Assembly (NCBI GenBank): GCA_965651905.1
Contig: CBFGUG010000023.1
Span: forward strand, 1 to 64,000
Reading direction: 5' to 3'
Length of the DNA stretch: 64,000 nt
Source: SZUA-265 sp965651905
Lineage (GTDB): Bacteria > Myxococcota_A > Polyangia > Polyangiales > Polyangiaceae
In this document: positions 24,030 through 32,522 of the stretch, in pieces
Position numbering within the stretch: the first letter of the stretch is position 1
Layout of the letters: each line of letters opens with the position of its first letter
Program-made: the position numbers and the translations under genes
The notes under the pieces: model-generated
Told to the model about the DNA's origin: nothing
The model's input: only the letters and a program-made list of their open reading frames with translations
The model's database searches: none

Positions 24030-26267
24030 ATGACTCGAAGCCGACCCAAGCCAGCCAACCGCCGCCCTTGGAGCGCGATTGGTCAGGTAGGGCTGCCTCA
24101 GCCATGGACGTTGCTGGCGTGGGCAGCGTGTTGTGTGGCGCTGCCGCTCGGCGTCACGATGCCCGCAGCAGCACAGGTGCCTCCCGCGACGCCAGACGAA
24201 CCCGTTTACGCGGGCCCGAGCGACACGCTTTCGAGTGAGGTGGCACTCGGCCAGTTACAACGGCTGACCCTCGAAAATGGGCTCCGGGTGGTACTGGACG
24301 AAAACCACAGCGCGCCGAGCGTCTCGGTGTGTGTGACCTACGACGTCGGCGGGCGAAACGAACGAGTGGGCCGCACGGGTTTCGCTCACCTGTTCGAGCA
24401 TCTGATGTTTCAGGGCAGTCGCAACGTCGCCAAAGGTGAACACTTCTCGCTGATCGCGTCACGCGGCGGGCGCATGAACGGCACCACGAACAAGGATCGG
24501 ACGAATTACTTCGAAGATCTCCCATCGCACGAGCTGGCGCTCGGGTTGTGGTTGGAAGCCGATCGCATGCGCTCACTCGCGCTCAACCGCGCCAACTTCG
24601 ACAATCAGCGAAAGGTCGTGCTCGAAGAGTTTCGACGCAACTACTCGAACAAGGTGTACTCGCTGGGGCGGCTGCGCCTGCATCAATTGGTCTATCAGAA
24701 CTACTGGCCCTACGAGCACCCCGTGATCGGGTTCATGGAAGACCTCGACAACGCCGAATACGAGTGGGCGATGGAGTTTCATCGGGACTATTACGTACCG
24801 AACAACGCCGTGCTCAGCATCGCAGGGGATTTCGAGCCAGAGCAGGCGCTCGAACTCGTCAATAAGTACTTCGGCGACATCCGCCCGAATGACGGGGTTC
24901 CCCCGTTCGTCGAACCCAGCTACCCGGCGTACCAATCCAGCGAACGCTTGAGCGTGATGGTCGACGAGAGCGCAAAGACGCCAGGAGTCTACCAAGGTTG
25001 GAGAATCCCTCCCGCACGTGATCCCGAACACCGTGCACTCGAACTTGCAGCGGAGGTTCTGGCAGGCGGAGACAGCAGTCGCTTGCACCGCAGCCTGGTG
25101 CTCGACAAGGCCAGCGCTCGCCGTGTGGCAGCCTGGACTCGCGAACGACGCGGGCCCAGCATCTTCACGATCTTCTACGAGGTCGCGCCGAAGTCCAGCG
25201 TCGACGCAGCGCAGACCTGGCTCGACCAAGAGGTCACCCGACTTCGCGTCTCGGGTCCCAGCGAAGACGACCTGAAGAAGGCCAAAGCACGTTTGCGCAG
25301 GCGCACGCTGTCGGGACTCGAGACGAATCGAAGCCGCGCCATCGCCCTCGGTGAGTACGAACTGTATTGGGGAGACGCCTCACTCTTGCGGGATGAGCTC
25401 ACCGCGTACGACGGCATCAGTCGATCCGACGTGCGCGCCGCCGCAGCCAAGTACTTGCTCGATACCAAGCGATCGTTCGTGGAGATCTACCCACCTGGCT
25501 GGGTTCGCGACATCGGGCCACCAGTGATAACCCGAAGCCATGTCGTCAAGAAGGGAGAGACGCTCAGCGGCATCGCCCTGCACTACGGAATGTCGACAGA
25601 GCAGCTCGCCAAGCAGAACGGCATCGGCTCCAAGACGCACGTGCGCACGGGCCAAAAGCTGCTCGTCACGGTCAAAGCAGGCTCCCGCGGCGCCAAACAA
25701 AAAACCTACATCGTCAAGAAGGGCGACACGCTCAGCGGCATCGCGAGCAAGTACGGCGTCACCGCACGCGACATCGCCAGAGCCAGTGGCACCACGACGA
25801 AAAAAGCGCTCCAACCAGGCCAAGAACTGGTCATTCCGCCGCGCAAGAAAGACTCGGACAAGTCACGCGACGAAGGCAGCGAAAAGAGCGAACCCAAGGG
25901 ACGCACCCACGAAGTCAAGAAGGGCGACACACTCAGCGGCATCGCGCTGAAATACGGAGTGACCACGAAAGAGCTCGCCGCCGCGAATGGCTTGAACGTC
26001 AAGAAGAACCTTCTCGCAGGCACGACCCTCTCGATCCCGCCTCGCAGCAAGAAGGACAGCAAAGACAAGAGCGGTTCGTCGGCGAGCAAACCGCCCAGCA
26101 GCACCAAGCCGAAAGAACGCGTGTACGTGGTCAAGAAGGGCGACACGCTGAGCGGTATCGCCGCGCGTCACAAGGTGTCGACCGCGGCGCTTGCGCGACG
26201 TAACGGGATCTCGACCAAAAAGGCCATCCGCCCCGGGCAGAAGCTGACGATCCCCGACGCGGATTGA
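24030..26267 (+). CDS. Exported M16 zinc protease fused to four C-terminal LysM domains
   Basis: A 745-residue protein. An N-terminal export signal (hydrophobic core about 28-48, ending in AAA before Q) is followed by an M16 peptidase part. The inverted zinc motif HLFEH is at about 120-124, the downstream metal-ligand helix includes LWLEADRM, and QRKVVLEEFRRNY is characteristic of the family. The inactive-half-like second M16 domain spans about 290-490. From residue 503 there are four LysM repeats (starts near 503, 560, 627 and 698), each beginning VKKG-x-TLSGIA and separated by Ser/Lys-rich linkers. LysM binds peptidoglycan or chitin-type glycans, so the protease is probably anchored at the cell wall. 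This fusion is unusual for M16, which is normally about 430 residues without such tails. Confidence 0.9.
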   Translation: MTRSRPKPANRRPWSAIGQVGLPQPWTLLAWAACCVALPLGVTMPAAAQVPPATPDEPVYAGPSDTLSSEVALGQLQRLTLENGLRVVLDENHSAPSVSVCVTYDVGGRNERVGRTGFAHLFEHLMFQGSRNVAKGEHFSLIASRGGRMNGTTNKDRTNYFEDLPSHELALGLWLEADRMRSLALNRANFDNQRKVVLEEFRRNYSNKVYSLGRLRLHQLVYQNYWPYEHPVIGFMEDLDNAEYEWAMEFHRDYYVPNNAVLSIAGDFEPEQALELVNKYFGDIRPNDGVPPFVEPSYPAYQSSERLSVMVDESAKTPGVYQGWRIPPARDPEHRALELAAEVLAGGDSSRLHRSLVLDKASARRVAAWTRERRGPSIFTIFYEVAPKSSVDAAQTWLDQEVTRLRVSGPSEDDLKKAKARLRRRTLSGLETNRSRAIALGEYELYWGDASLLRDELTAYDGISRSDVRAAAAKYLLDTKRSFVEIYPPGWVRDIGPPVITRSHVVKKGETLSGIALHYGMSTEQLAKQNGIGSKTHVRTGQKLLVTVKAGSRGAKQKTYIVKKGDTLSGIASKYGVTARDIARASGTTTKKALQPGQELVIPPRKKDSDKSRDEGSEKSEPKGRTHEVKKGDTLSGIALKYGVTTKELAAANGLNVKKNLLAGTTLSIPPRSKKDSKDKSGSSASKPPSSTKPKERVYVVKKGDTLSGIAARHKVSTAALARRNGISTKKAIRPGQKLTIPDAD

Positions 26268-26284
26268 ACCTGACGCAGAAGCGA

Positions 26285-26310
26285 GTCCGCGAGCGCCACA
26301 ACTCGCGGAC
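26285..26310. terminator. Perfect hairpin between convergent genes, possible bidirectional terminator
   Basis: The arms gtccgcgag (26285-26293) and ctcgcggac (26302-26310) are exact reverse complements with an 8-base loop. The site lies between the ends of the M16-LysM gene (26267) and the fructosamine kinase gene (26371). No T run follows on either side, so a factor-independent stop is uncertain. Confidence 0.5.
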
Positions 26311-26370
26311 AGGGCTTGGCGCCTCCGAAACTGGTGGGCTACGCGGCGTCCCAAACTACGGCGCGCAGAC

Positions 26371-27228
26371 TCATTTCAGTTTCGTCAGGACGCGCTCGAC
26401 GCTGCCGACGTAGCTACCGCCGAATAGATTGACGTGAACCAACAGCGGGTAGAGCTGATACAGCTCCACGCGCTCCTTCGAACCCGGCAAGAGCGGAAAC
26501 TCTTCGTCGTAAACCTCGAACACGCGATTCGAGAAGCCTCCGAACAGGCGCATCATCGAAAGATCGACCTCGCGGTTACCCGCGTAGGCCGCCGGATCGA
26601 TCAGACACGGTTCGCCTTCGGGCCCGACGTGCAAGTTGCCGCCCCACAGATCGCCGTGCAGGCGGTGTGGTGGCTCCTCGGGGATGCGCTCACTCAGGCT
26701 CGCCAGCAGTCGCTCGAAGCGCTCGACCCAATTCGGTGGTACGCGCCGCGAGCGCACCGCGCGTTCTATCTGAGGCAACAAGCGCCGCTCCCCATAGAAC
26801 TCCGACCAAGTAGCGCACGGGGAGTTGGCTTGCTCGAGCGTGCCGATGAAATTGTCGTACTCGAGTCCGAACTCGCCAGCGCCAAAGCGGTGCAGCTGCG
26901 CCAAACCTCGCCCGAGATGCTCATCGAAATCCTTCGTGCGGGGTGCGGAATCGAGCAACTCCAACGCCAAGAAACGCTCACTCGACGCAATCACCCGAGG
27001 CACGCGTAACGCACCTGCCGTGCGGAGCCACTCGAGGCCAGAAGCTTCGGTCTCGAACATGCGAGCGGGAGCTTGCGCGCGCGTCTTGACGAAGATTCGG
27101 CGACGGTCGGCGAGCGTCACCGCGAACGCGTCGTTGATGTCGCCCCCAGCGAGCGCAGCCGCGCCGACGACGTCAGATCCCACACACGCCGCGATCTCTG
27201 CTTCGAGAAGTCGTCCGAGGGTCGTCAC
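26371..27228 (-). CDS. Fructosamine/ribulosamine 3-kinase family protein
   Basis: A 285-residue kinase with the aminoglycoside-phosphotransferase-like fold of the FN3K family. The N-terminus has GGDINDAF (nucleotide loop) and IFVKTR (Lys). The catalytic and metal motif HGDLWGGN lies near residue 190, followed by LIDPAAYAGNREVDLSM, a strong family signature. These enzymes phosphorylate sugar residues attached to protein amines so that the glycation adduct is lost. Most bacterial members prefer ribulosamines or erythrulosamines. It starts with GTG 16 bases after the stop of a low-molecular-weight phosphatase gene, an arrangement known from other bacteria and thought to work on the same damage. 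Confidence 0.9.
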   Translation of the reverse strand: MTTLGRLLEAEIAACVGSDVVGAAALAGGDINDAFAVTLADRRRIFVKTRAQAPARMFETEASGLEWLRTAGALRVPRVIASSERFLALELLDSAPRTKDFDEHLGRGLAQLHRFGAGEFGLEYDNFIGTLEQANSPCATWSEFYGERRLLPQIERAVRSRRVPPNWVERFERLLASLSERIPEEPPHRLHGDLWGGNLHVGPEGEPCLIDPAAYAGNREVDLSMMRLFGGFSNRVFEVYDEEFPLLPGSKERVELYQLYPLLVHVNLFGGSYVGSVERVLTKLK

Positions 27229-27244
27229 GTGAGCAGTCTCCCGT

Positions 27245-27724
27245 TCACCCGAGACCGTGACGTTTGACGGCGTCGTCTATCAGCCCGTCGCACGCCGCAA
27301 AACACAAGTCGAGCACGTGTTCGAAGCCTTTGGCGCCGCCGTAGTAAGGATCGGGAACGCTCGACCCTTTCGGCGACTTGGTGTCGAAATCCCGCAACAA
27401 GTGCAGCTTGCTGTCGAAACGCCCGGCGGAGTGTCCGAGCAGCACGGCGTGGTTGCCGTCATCCATCGCGAGGACATAGTCGAAACGCTCGAAGTCCTCG
27501 GCTAGGAACTGACGGGCCACGCCGGGCAGCTCCACACCGCGCTTCTTGGCAGCGGCGCGCGAGCGCGAGTCGGGTCGTTCGCCAGTGTGATATGCGGCAG
27601 TCCCCGCGCTATCCACCTCGAACAACTTCGCTAACCCGCGCCGCTCGAGCAGATGGATCATGACACCCTCCGCAGTCGGCGATCGGCAGATGTTGCCCAA
27701 GCAGACGAAACAAACGCGTACCAC
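27245..27724 (-). CDS. Low-molecular-weight protein-tyrosine phosphatase family
   Basis: A 159-residue phosphatase. The active-site loop C-x5-R-S reads CLGNICRS at residues 8-15, and the general-acid Asp sits in VPDPYYGG near residue 123. Length and order are standard for the family. It lies immediately upstream of the fructosamine kinase gene on the same strand. LMW phosphatases in this position have been linked to removing phosphate from ribulose-5-phosphate-type glycation adducts before the kinase acts, rather than to phosphotyrosine signalling. The sequence alone cannot distinguish the two. Confidence 0.92.
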   Translation of the reverse strand: MVRVCFVCLGNICRSPTAEGVMIHLLERRGLAKLFEVDSAGTAAYHTGERPDSRSRAAAKKRGVELPGVARQFLAEDFERFDYVLAMDDGNHAVLLGHSAGRFDSKLHLLRDFDTKSPKGSSVPDPYYGGAKGFEHVLDLCFAACDGLIDDAVKRHGLG

Positions 27725-27854
27725 GCGGGCACGATAGCCGCGTCAGCCGTGAAAGTCAGCCCTGCCACGAGAGTGGCATACCAGCCTCGATGGCTTCGAA
27801 ACAACGACGCAGGCTCGAGCGCCAGCGTGACGTGCCAGCCGCAAGCGCGCGAGG

Positions 27855-28346
27855 TCAACCGTCGGGTAGCCAGCGGCCGTATTCGATTGCCACGATCTCG
27901 AGCTGGATTTCACCACGTGGACGCACGAAGTCGAACACCCACCCCACACTCTTGCCCATGATCGCCCGCCCCAGCGGCGACTGATAGCTGAGTAGGCCTT
28001 GCGCGGGATCTGCTTCGTCAGGCCCGACCAGCTGGTAGCGACTCACCACTGCGTCTTCGTCCTCGAGTGTGACGATGGCTCCGAAAAAGACTCGACTTTG
28101 ATCGGCGGGGGTTTCGTCGAGCGAGACGACCGTGGTCTCGTCCAAACGCTTCATCAGCCAACGCAAACGGCGGTCGATCTCGCGCAAGCGCTTCTTGCCG
28201 TAGATGTATTCGGCGTTCTCGGAGCGATCGCCTTGCGCAGCAGCCTCCGCGACCTCGCGCACGACCTTGGGGCGCTCGACTTCTGTGAGCTGCCGCAGCT
28301 CTTGGGTGAGGAGTTTCGCTCCTCGCGTGGAAATGTGTAGTGCCAC
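27855..28346 (-). CDS. greB: Transcript cleavage factor GreB (Gre family)
   Basis: A 163-residue Gre factor. The start is taken as GTG at 28346, because homology begins there and a longer reading upstream overlaps the next gene in another frame. The N-terminal coiled coil (about 1-75) contains QGDRSENAEYIYGKKR, the tip loop whose acidic residues hold Mg in the RNA polymerase secondary channel and which has the GreB-like Y-x-YGK-x-R pattern. The C-terminal FKBP-like domain includes FFGAIVTLEDED and SPLGRAIMGK. It rescues backtracked RNA polymerase. It starts 4 bases after the upstream HAD gene stop, so the two are likely co-transcribed. Confidence 0.9.
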   Translation of the reverse strand: MALHISTRGAKLLTQELRQLTEVERPKVVREVAEAAAQGDRSENAEYIYGKKRLREIDRRLRWLMKRLDETTVVSLDETPADQSRVFFGAIVTLEDEDAVVSRYQLVGPDEADPAQGLLSYQSPLGRAIMGKSVGWVFDFVRPRGEIQLEIVAIEYGRWLPDG

Positions 28347-28350
28347 GACG

Positions 28351-29199
28351 TCAGGTGAGGATGGATTCGCAGACGTAAGTCGGAATGATGCCAGACGATG
28401 CGATGCGCATTTCGGCGTTTTTCGCCAAGGTGTTGCCCGAGAGCACCAGTGCGGTGTCGATGCCGAACGTGTTCGCGCCGAGTACATCCGTCTTGAGCGT
28501 ATCGCCGACCATCAGCACGTCGTCTTTGGTGATGCTGTCGTCGTTGGCCACCGCGCAAGCGAAGGCGTACGAAAACATCATGGTGTCGGGTTTTCCGAAG
28601 CGCACGAACGTCTTGGCGACGATGCCTTCGATCATGGTCGCCAGACTTCCCACCGCTACCCCGATGTTCTGACCGTCGATGGGATACGCAGTGTCGGCGT
28701 TGGCGACCACGACGGGGATGTTTATCTGGCGCAGCAGGTTGACCGTGCGATTGAGGTCCATGAACCAGTCGAACCCCTCATCGTCGAGCAGTGCGAGCGC
28801 TTTGGGGTCATCGTCGACCGTACATTGCGACACTGGGATCGGATTCAAACCAGCACTCTCGATGTAGAACGCCGACGACTCCTTCCCGAGGTACGCGACG
28901 TTGCCCGACTTGACCTTGGAACGCAGAAAGTCTTTGGCCAAGAGCCCCGAAGAGATGTTCTTACTCGCGGGAATGAGCTCGCCGTACTCGGGGTGAGCAT
29001 AGGTAGCCGCCATCGCTGCGGGTGACTTCGACGCGTCGTTGGTGATGACGTAGACGTCCTTGCCCGTCCGCGTGAGCCAAGCGAGCACGTCAGTCGCCCC
29101 GCGAAACAGCCCAGTGGAACTCTTCAGCACGCCGTAGGCATCGAAGAAGATCACTCGATAGCGTTCGGCGAGTTTTGAAAACGGGGTCAGCTCCAACAT
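28351..29199 (-). CDS. HAD-IIA family sugar-phosphatase-like hydrolase
   Basis: A 282-residue HAD protein. Motif I is FFDAYGVL (about 19-26), motif II lies in YVITNDAS (about 50), and a GKPD motif carries the conserved Lys. The C-terminal VGDTLKTDVLGAN is the characteristic motif IV of the NagD/4-nitrophenylphosphatase group. The large C2 cap between motifs II and III fits HAD-IIA. Motif I reads DAYGV where many relatives have DxDGV, which is a common variant in this subclass. The substrate is unknown. It is upstream of greB on the same strand and divergent from glnA. Confidence 0.85.
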   Translation of the reverse strand: MLELTPFSKLAERYRVIFFDAYGVLKSSTGLFRGATDVLAWLTRTGKDVYVITNDASKSPAAMAATYAHPEYGELIPASKNISSGLLAKDFLRSKVKSGNVAYLGKESSAFYIESAGLNPIPVSQCTVDDDPKALALLDDEGFDWFMDLNRTVNLLRQINIPVVVANADTAYPIDGQNIGVAVGSLATMIEGIVAKTFVRFGKPDTMMFSYAFACAVANDDSITKDDVLMVGDTLKTDVLGANTFGIDTALVLSGNTLAKNAEMRIASSGIIPTYVCESILT

Positions 29200-29306
29200 T
29201 TCTTCGGACGGGTCTCCAGCGACGAGTTAGGGGCAATTCTGTAGCAGAGCGTGGGCGGGAACGGGACACCCACCCGAAATAGCCGAAACGCGCCAGGCAC
29301 ATCGGA

Positions 29307-29329
29307 CCAATGCCGCAGCGCGGCATTGG
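29307..29329. promoter_or_regulatory. Perfect inverted repeat upstream of glnA, possible operator
   Basis: The arms ccaatgccg (29307-29315) and cggcattgg (29321-29329) are exact complements around a 5-base centre. The site lies in the 359-base divergent region between the HAD-IIA gene start (29199) and the glnA start (29559). It is not followed by a T run. I looked for a -24/-12 sigma-54 promoter here and did not find a good match. Confidence 0.4.
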
Positions 29330-29558
29330 ATCCTTGTTCAAGCCATTTGAGGCGGCAACCCGTATGGGGCTGATTTCCCCACAAAACTCTCATGACACGC
29401 TCCCGAAACATTTGGCTCGTTACACCCCCCGACGTCGGCCGCCGCGGGCTGACGACTGTGTTCGAAATGTCGGTCGAGCAGCAAGCGACGACCTCTTCGC
29501 GGTCACCAACCCCGACGCAAAACGGGCGGAAACCCCAAGTTAACCTCAAGGAGACACG

Positions 29559-30968
29559 ATGACCCCTGCGGATGTTCTCAAGCTCATTCAAGAGAGCGAC
29601 ATTAAGTACGTCGACCTTCGATTCGTCGATACCAAGGGCAAAGAGCAGCATGTGACTGTTCCCTCTAGCGAAGTCGACGAGAAGTTCTTCGAGAACGGCA
29701 AGATGTTCGATGGTTCCTCCATCTCGGGTTGGAAGGACATCAACGAGTCGGACATGATTCTGATGCCCGACCCCCTGACGGCGATCCCCGACATTTTCTT
29801 CAAGGACCCCACGCTGCTGCTGCGCTGCGACGTCGTCGAGCCGTCGGACATGAAGGGCTACATTCGTGATCCGCGTTCGCTCGCTAAGCGTGCGTTGGCG
29901 TACCTGTCGAGCACGGGCATCGCCGATACCGCGCGCTTCGGTCCAGAGAACGAATTTTTCGTGTTCGATTCGATCGCGTACTCCACGGAAATGAAGGGCT
30001 CGTTCTTCGCCATCGACTCGGCAGAAGCAGCCTGGAGCAGCGGCATCGACTACGAAGCGGGCAACATGGGTCACCGCCCTGGCATCAAGGGTGGCTACTT
30101 CCCCGTTCCCCCAGTCGACTCGCTGCAAGACATCCGCAGCGAGATGTGCAACGCCCTCGAGAAGATGGGTCTCGTGGTCGAAGTTCACCATCACGAAGTG
30201 GCCACCGCTGGTCAGTGCGAAATCGGCGTCGGCGGCGACGAGCTCGTGGCCAAGGCCGACCAGGTGTTGATGCTCAAGTACGTCGTGCAGAACGTCGCGC
30301 AGCAGTTCAACAAGACAGCAACGTTCATGCCCAAACCCCTCGTCGGCGACAACGGCAACGGCATGCACGTCCACCAGTCGCTGTCCAAGGACGGAAACCC
30401 AGTGTTCGCGGGTGATGCTTACGCCGGGCTGTCGCAGGAAGCCCTGTGGTACGTCGGCGGCATCATCAAGCACGCCCGCGCCATCAACGCGTTCACCAAT
30501 CCCAGTACCAACAGCTACCGCCGCTTGGTCCCTGGGTTCGAGGCTCCCACCATCCTGACCTACTCGGCGCGCAACCGCTCGGCGTCGATTCGTATCCCGT
30601 GGGTCAACAGCCCCAAGGCGGCGCGCATCGAGGTGCGTTTCCCCGATTCGATGGCAAACCCCTACCTCGCCTTCTCCGCAATGATGATGGCTGGTCTCGA
30701 CGGCATTCAGAACAAGATCGATCCCGGCAAGCCGATGGACATCGATCTGTACACGCTCTCGCCTGAAGAAGAGGCCAAGTTGCCGACGGTTGCCTCGTCA
30801 CTCGACGTCGCGCTCGACGCACTGAACAAGGACCGCGAGTTCTTGCTCAAGGGCGACGTGTTCAGTGACGACCTGATCGACGCGTACATCGACCTGAAGA
30901 TGGGCGAGGTCACGCGCATCCGTCAGACGACCGTCCCCTGCGAATTCGAGATGTACTACAGCCTGTGA
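29559..30968 (+). CDS. glnA: Glutamine synthetase type I
   Basis: A 469-residue enzyme that makes glutamine from glutamate, ammonia and ATP; the active form is a dodecamer. It has a strong ribosome site, AAGGAG at 29548-29553, six bases before the ATG. Family landmarks: MFDGSSI-x-GW (about 50-58), GPENEFF with metal-binding Glu, HHHEVATAGQCEI, NGNGMHVHQS and ARNRSASIRIP. A tyrosine in DLYTLSPEE at residue 398 matches the adenylylated Tyr of the E. coli enzyme, so control by GlnE-type modification is possible; glnE and the PII gene are not in the window. A good terminator follows. Confidence 0.97.
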   Translation: MTPADVLKLIQESDIKYVDLRFVDTKGKEQHVTVPSSEVDEKFFENGKMFDGSSISGWKDINESDMILMPDPLTAIPDIFFKDPTLLLRCDVVEPSDMKGYIRDPRSLAKRALAYLSSTGIADTARFGPENEFFVFDSIAYSTEMKGSFFAIDSAEAAWSSGIDYEAGNMGHRPGIKGGYFPVPPVDSLQDIRSEMCNALEKMGLVVEVHHHEVATAGQCEIGVGGDELVAKADQVLMLKYVVQNVAQQFNKTATFMPKPLVGDNGNGMHVHQSLSKDGNPVFAGDAYAGLSQEALWYVGGIIKHARAINAFTNPSTNSYRRLVPGFEAPTILTYSARNRSASIRIPWVNSPKAARIEVRFPDSMANPYLAFSAMMMAGLDGIQNKIDPGKPMDIDLYTLSPEEEAKLPTVASSLDVALDALNKDREFLLKGDVFSDDLIDAYIDLKMGEVTRIRQTTVPCEFEMYYSL

Positions 30969-31001
30969 GTCAGAAGGAGATGGCGCCGCCATCTTCGCTC
31001 G

Positions 31002-31040
31002 AACGCCCAAGCCCGGTCCGGGTTTGGGCGTTTGGCTTTT
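31002..31040 (+). terminator. Rho-independent-type terminator after glnA
   Basis: A 14-base stem (31002-31015 with 31019-31032, one G-T pair) around a 3-base loop is followed by tttggctttt. It lies 34 bases after the glnA stop. Confidence 0.8.
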
Positions 31041-31667
31041 GTGTTCTAGGTGGGACACTCGAACGCGACGTCGAGTGACGCATGCTCGGCCCCGGCGGCG
31101 AAGTGTCGTGGAAACACCTCGCACCTGGGTCGCGTCCCGTATCGGTTCTCGAGTTCCGACTGACGTAGAAAAAGGTGGCGCTCCCTGAAATGGAGGCGAC
31201 CATCGCGGAGTGTCCGAGGCAGGGCGAACGAGCGTTCACGAGGTCTTTCGCTAAGCGCAGCGAGTGAACGTAATTGCTCGCAATTTCGCGGTAATTTCCA
31301 GACACCAGTCGGAAGTGGCTCGCTTCGTCGGCGTCTCATGGGAGTTTCTACGATCGTTCGCTGGCCACGACACGCCGCAGCAAGTCGACGCTTTTTCTCC
31401 ACCCGTCCAATTCGACCCAAACGGGTCAGTTGAGGGCGTGATAAATCCGCAGCAAGCACCCGGGCGTCAGAGCGTTAACCTCTTGATGCACGAGAGCAAC
31501 ACTTGGAAAAACATGACCCTGCGCCGCAACGCTTCGTGCGGACGGCTGGGGTGAGCACGGAATTTCCGAACTAGATTTCGAATCAGGAGTCCTCGGTTGA
31601 TCGAGGCTGTGCACCCGCCGCGCTGGGCAAGCACACCCCCGCTGCTGCGGCATCCAACGCGACACTC
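31041..31667. other. Intergenic stretch with no convincing gene
   Basis: About 630 bases between the glnA terminator and the two-HTH regulator. Frames at 31046-31459 (minus) and 31264-31554 (plus) overlap each other. Neither shows a ribosome site, domain or good composition. A short inverted repeat lies at 31056-31062/31071-31077 (cactcga and tcgagtg). The part around 31260-31500 is less GC-rich than the surroundings. It probably holds the promoter of the next gene, or the remains of an old gene. Confidence 0.45.
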
Positions 31668-31681
31668 AGGAGACACGCGAC

Positions 31682-32206
31682 GTGACCGAATCCCTCGATA
31701 CCCTGCTTAGAAGCTGCCGCCACACTCAAGGATTGACGCAGCATGACGTTGCCAAGGCGACGCGTACCACCGTCTCCCGGATTTCTCGTATCGAACGGGG
31801 CTCTGAGTTGCTTGGCTTCCCGAAGTCCGCCAGGTTGAGCAAGTGCCTGAAGCTCGATCACAAACGCGTGGTTGCATCGATTCTCAAGTCACTGCTCGAG
31901 CGCGCTGGGTTGCAGCTCGACGTTCGCCTGCTGAAAGCTGGCAAGAAACGCCCTCGCGCGGGCGAAGAAGTCGCTCGTCTGCGCTACGCGCAAGGCACGA
32001 GCGTTCGTCAACTGGCAAAGGCGGCCAAGATGTTGCCGTCACGCGTGGCCAAGGTGGAAAACGACGCGAGTCTCGTGCTGCAACCGAGTACCGCCGCGCG
32101 CTTCGCGGACGCCCTGGGCGTCAAGCGCACGATGTTGATTGAACTGGCTCTCCAAGACTTGCTCACCAAACACAAGCTCAACCAGTATCGCGTCAAGGTC
32201 ACCTGA
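31682..32206 (+). CDS. Small DNA-binding protein with two XRE-type helix-turn-helix domains
   Basis: A 174-residue protein beginning at GTG, with AGGAG at 31668-31672, nine bases upstream. Residues about 5-55 form a Cro/CI-type HTH (LTQHDVAKATRTTVSRISRIERG). A second, similar unit lies at about 97-150 (SVRQLAKAAKMLPSRVAKVEN), with a basic linker between them. The two units resemble each other, so an internal duplication is likely. A protein with two HTH domains could bind a direct or inverted repeat as a monomer. It has no partner gene nearby and no kinase or protease domain. Confidence 0.75.
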   Translation: MTESLDTLLRSCRHTQGLTQHDVAKATRTTVSRISRIERGSELLGFPKSARLSKCLKLDHKRVVASILKSLLERAGLQLDVRLLKAGKKRPRAGEEVARLRYAQGTSVRQLAKAAKMLPSRVAKVENDASLVLQPSTAARFADALGVKRTMLIELALQDLLTKHKLNQYRVKVT

Positions 32207-32522
32207 TAGGCTGAGGAGCGCCCATCCCGCGACAGCCTCGCCCGCGCGTTCGTCGGGTCTCGTTCTCCGCCAGCAGTCGAGGTGAGGTACGTCGGCCCCG
32301 AAGCGGCGCAAGGCCACGATTTCTGCAACCCTCGTCCGACCGGGCTCCAGAAATCGAACCCGCGTGCGCGGGCGAAGCTCTGACGGGAACACGAGCGGAA
32401 CGAACGAGTGCGTTCGAATGCAAGCCCGAGCCCTCGCCTCGTAGCCGAGACCCGGACTACGCGAAGTAATTTCAGCGTCGCCGCTCAGACTGTGGCAGAT
32501 CCAGCGCGTGATGAGTTCGAGG
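32207..32522. other. Intergenic stretch, no gene seen
   Basis: About 315 bases between the two-HTH regulator and the lipoprotein gene. No reading frame here has a plausible start, composition or domain. It presumably contains the lipoprotein promoter. Confidence 0.5.

Noticed and set aside
29187..30473. Long minus-strand reading frame (about 428 codons) opposite glnA
   Set aside because: It is the antisense shadow of a highly biased GC-rich gene; its product has no domain and glnA on the plus strand is certain.
31046..31554. Two overlapping small frames on opposite strands in the glnA downstream gap
   Set aside because: No ribosome site, no domain, poor composition; described as gene-free DNA.
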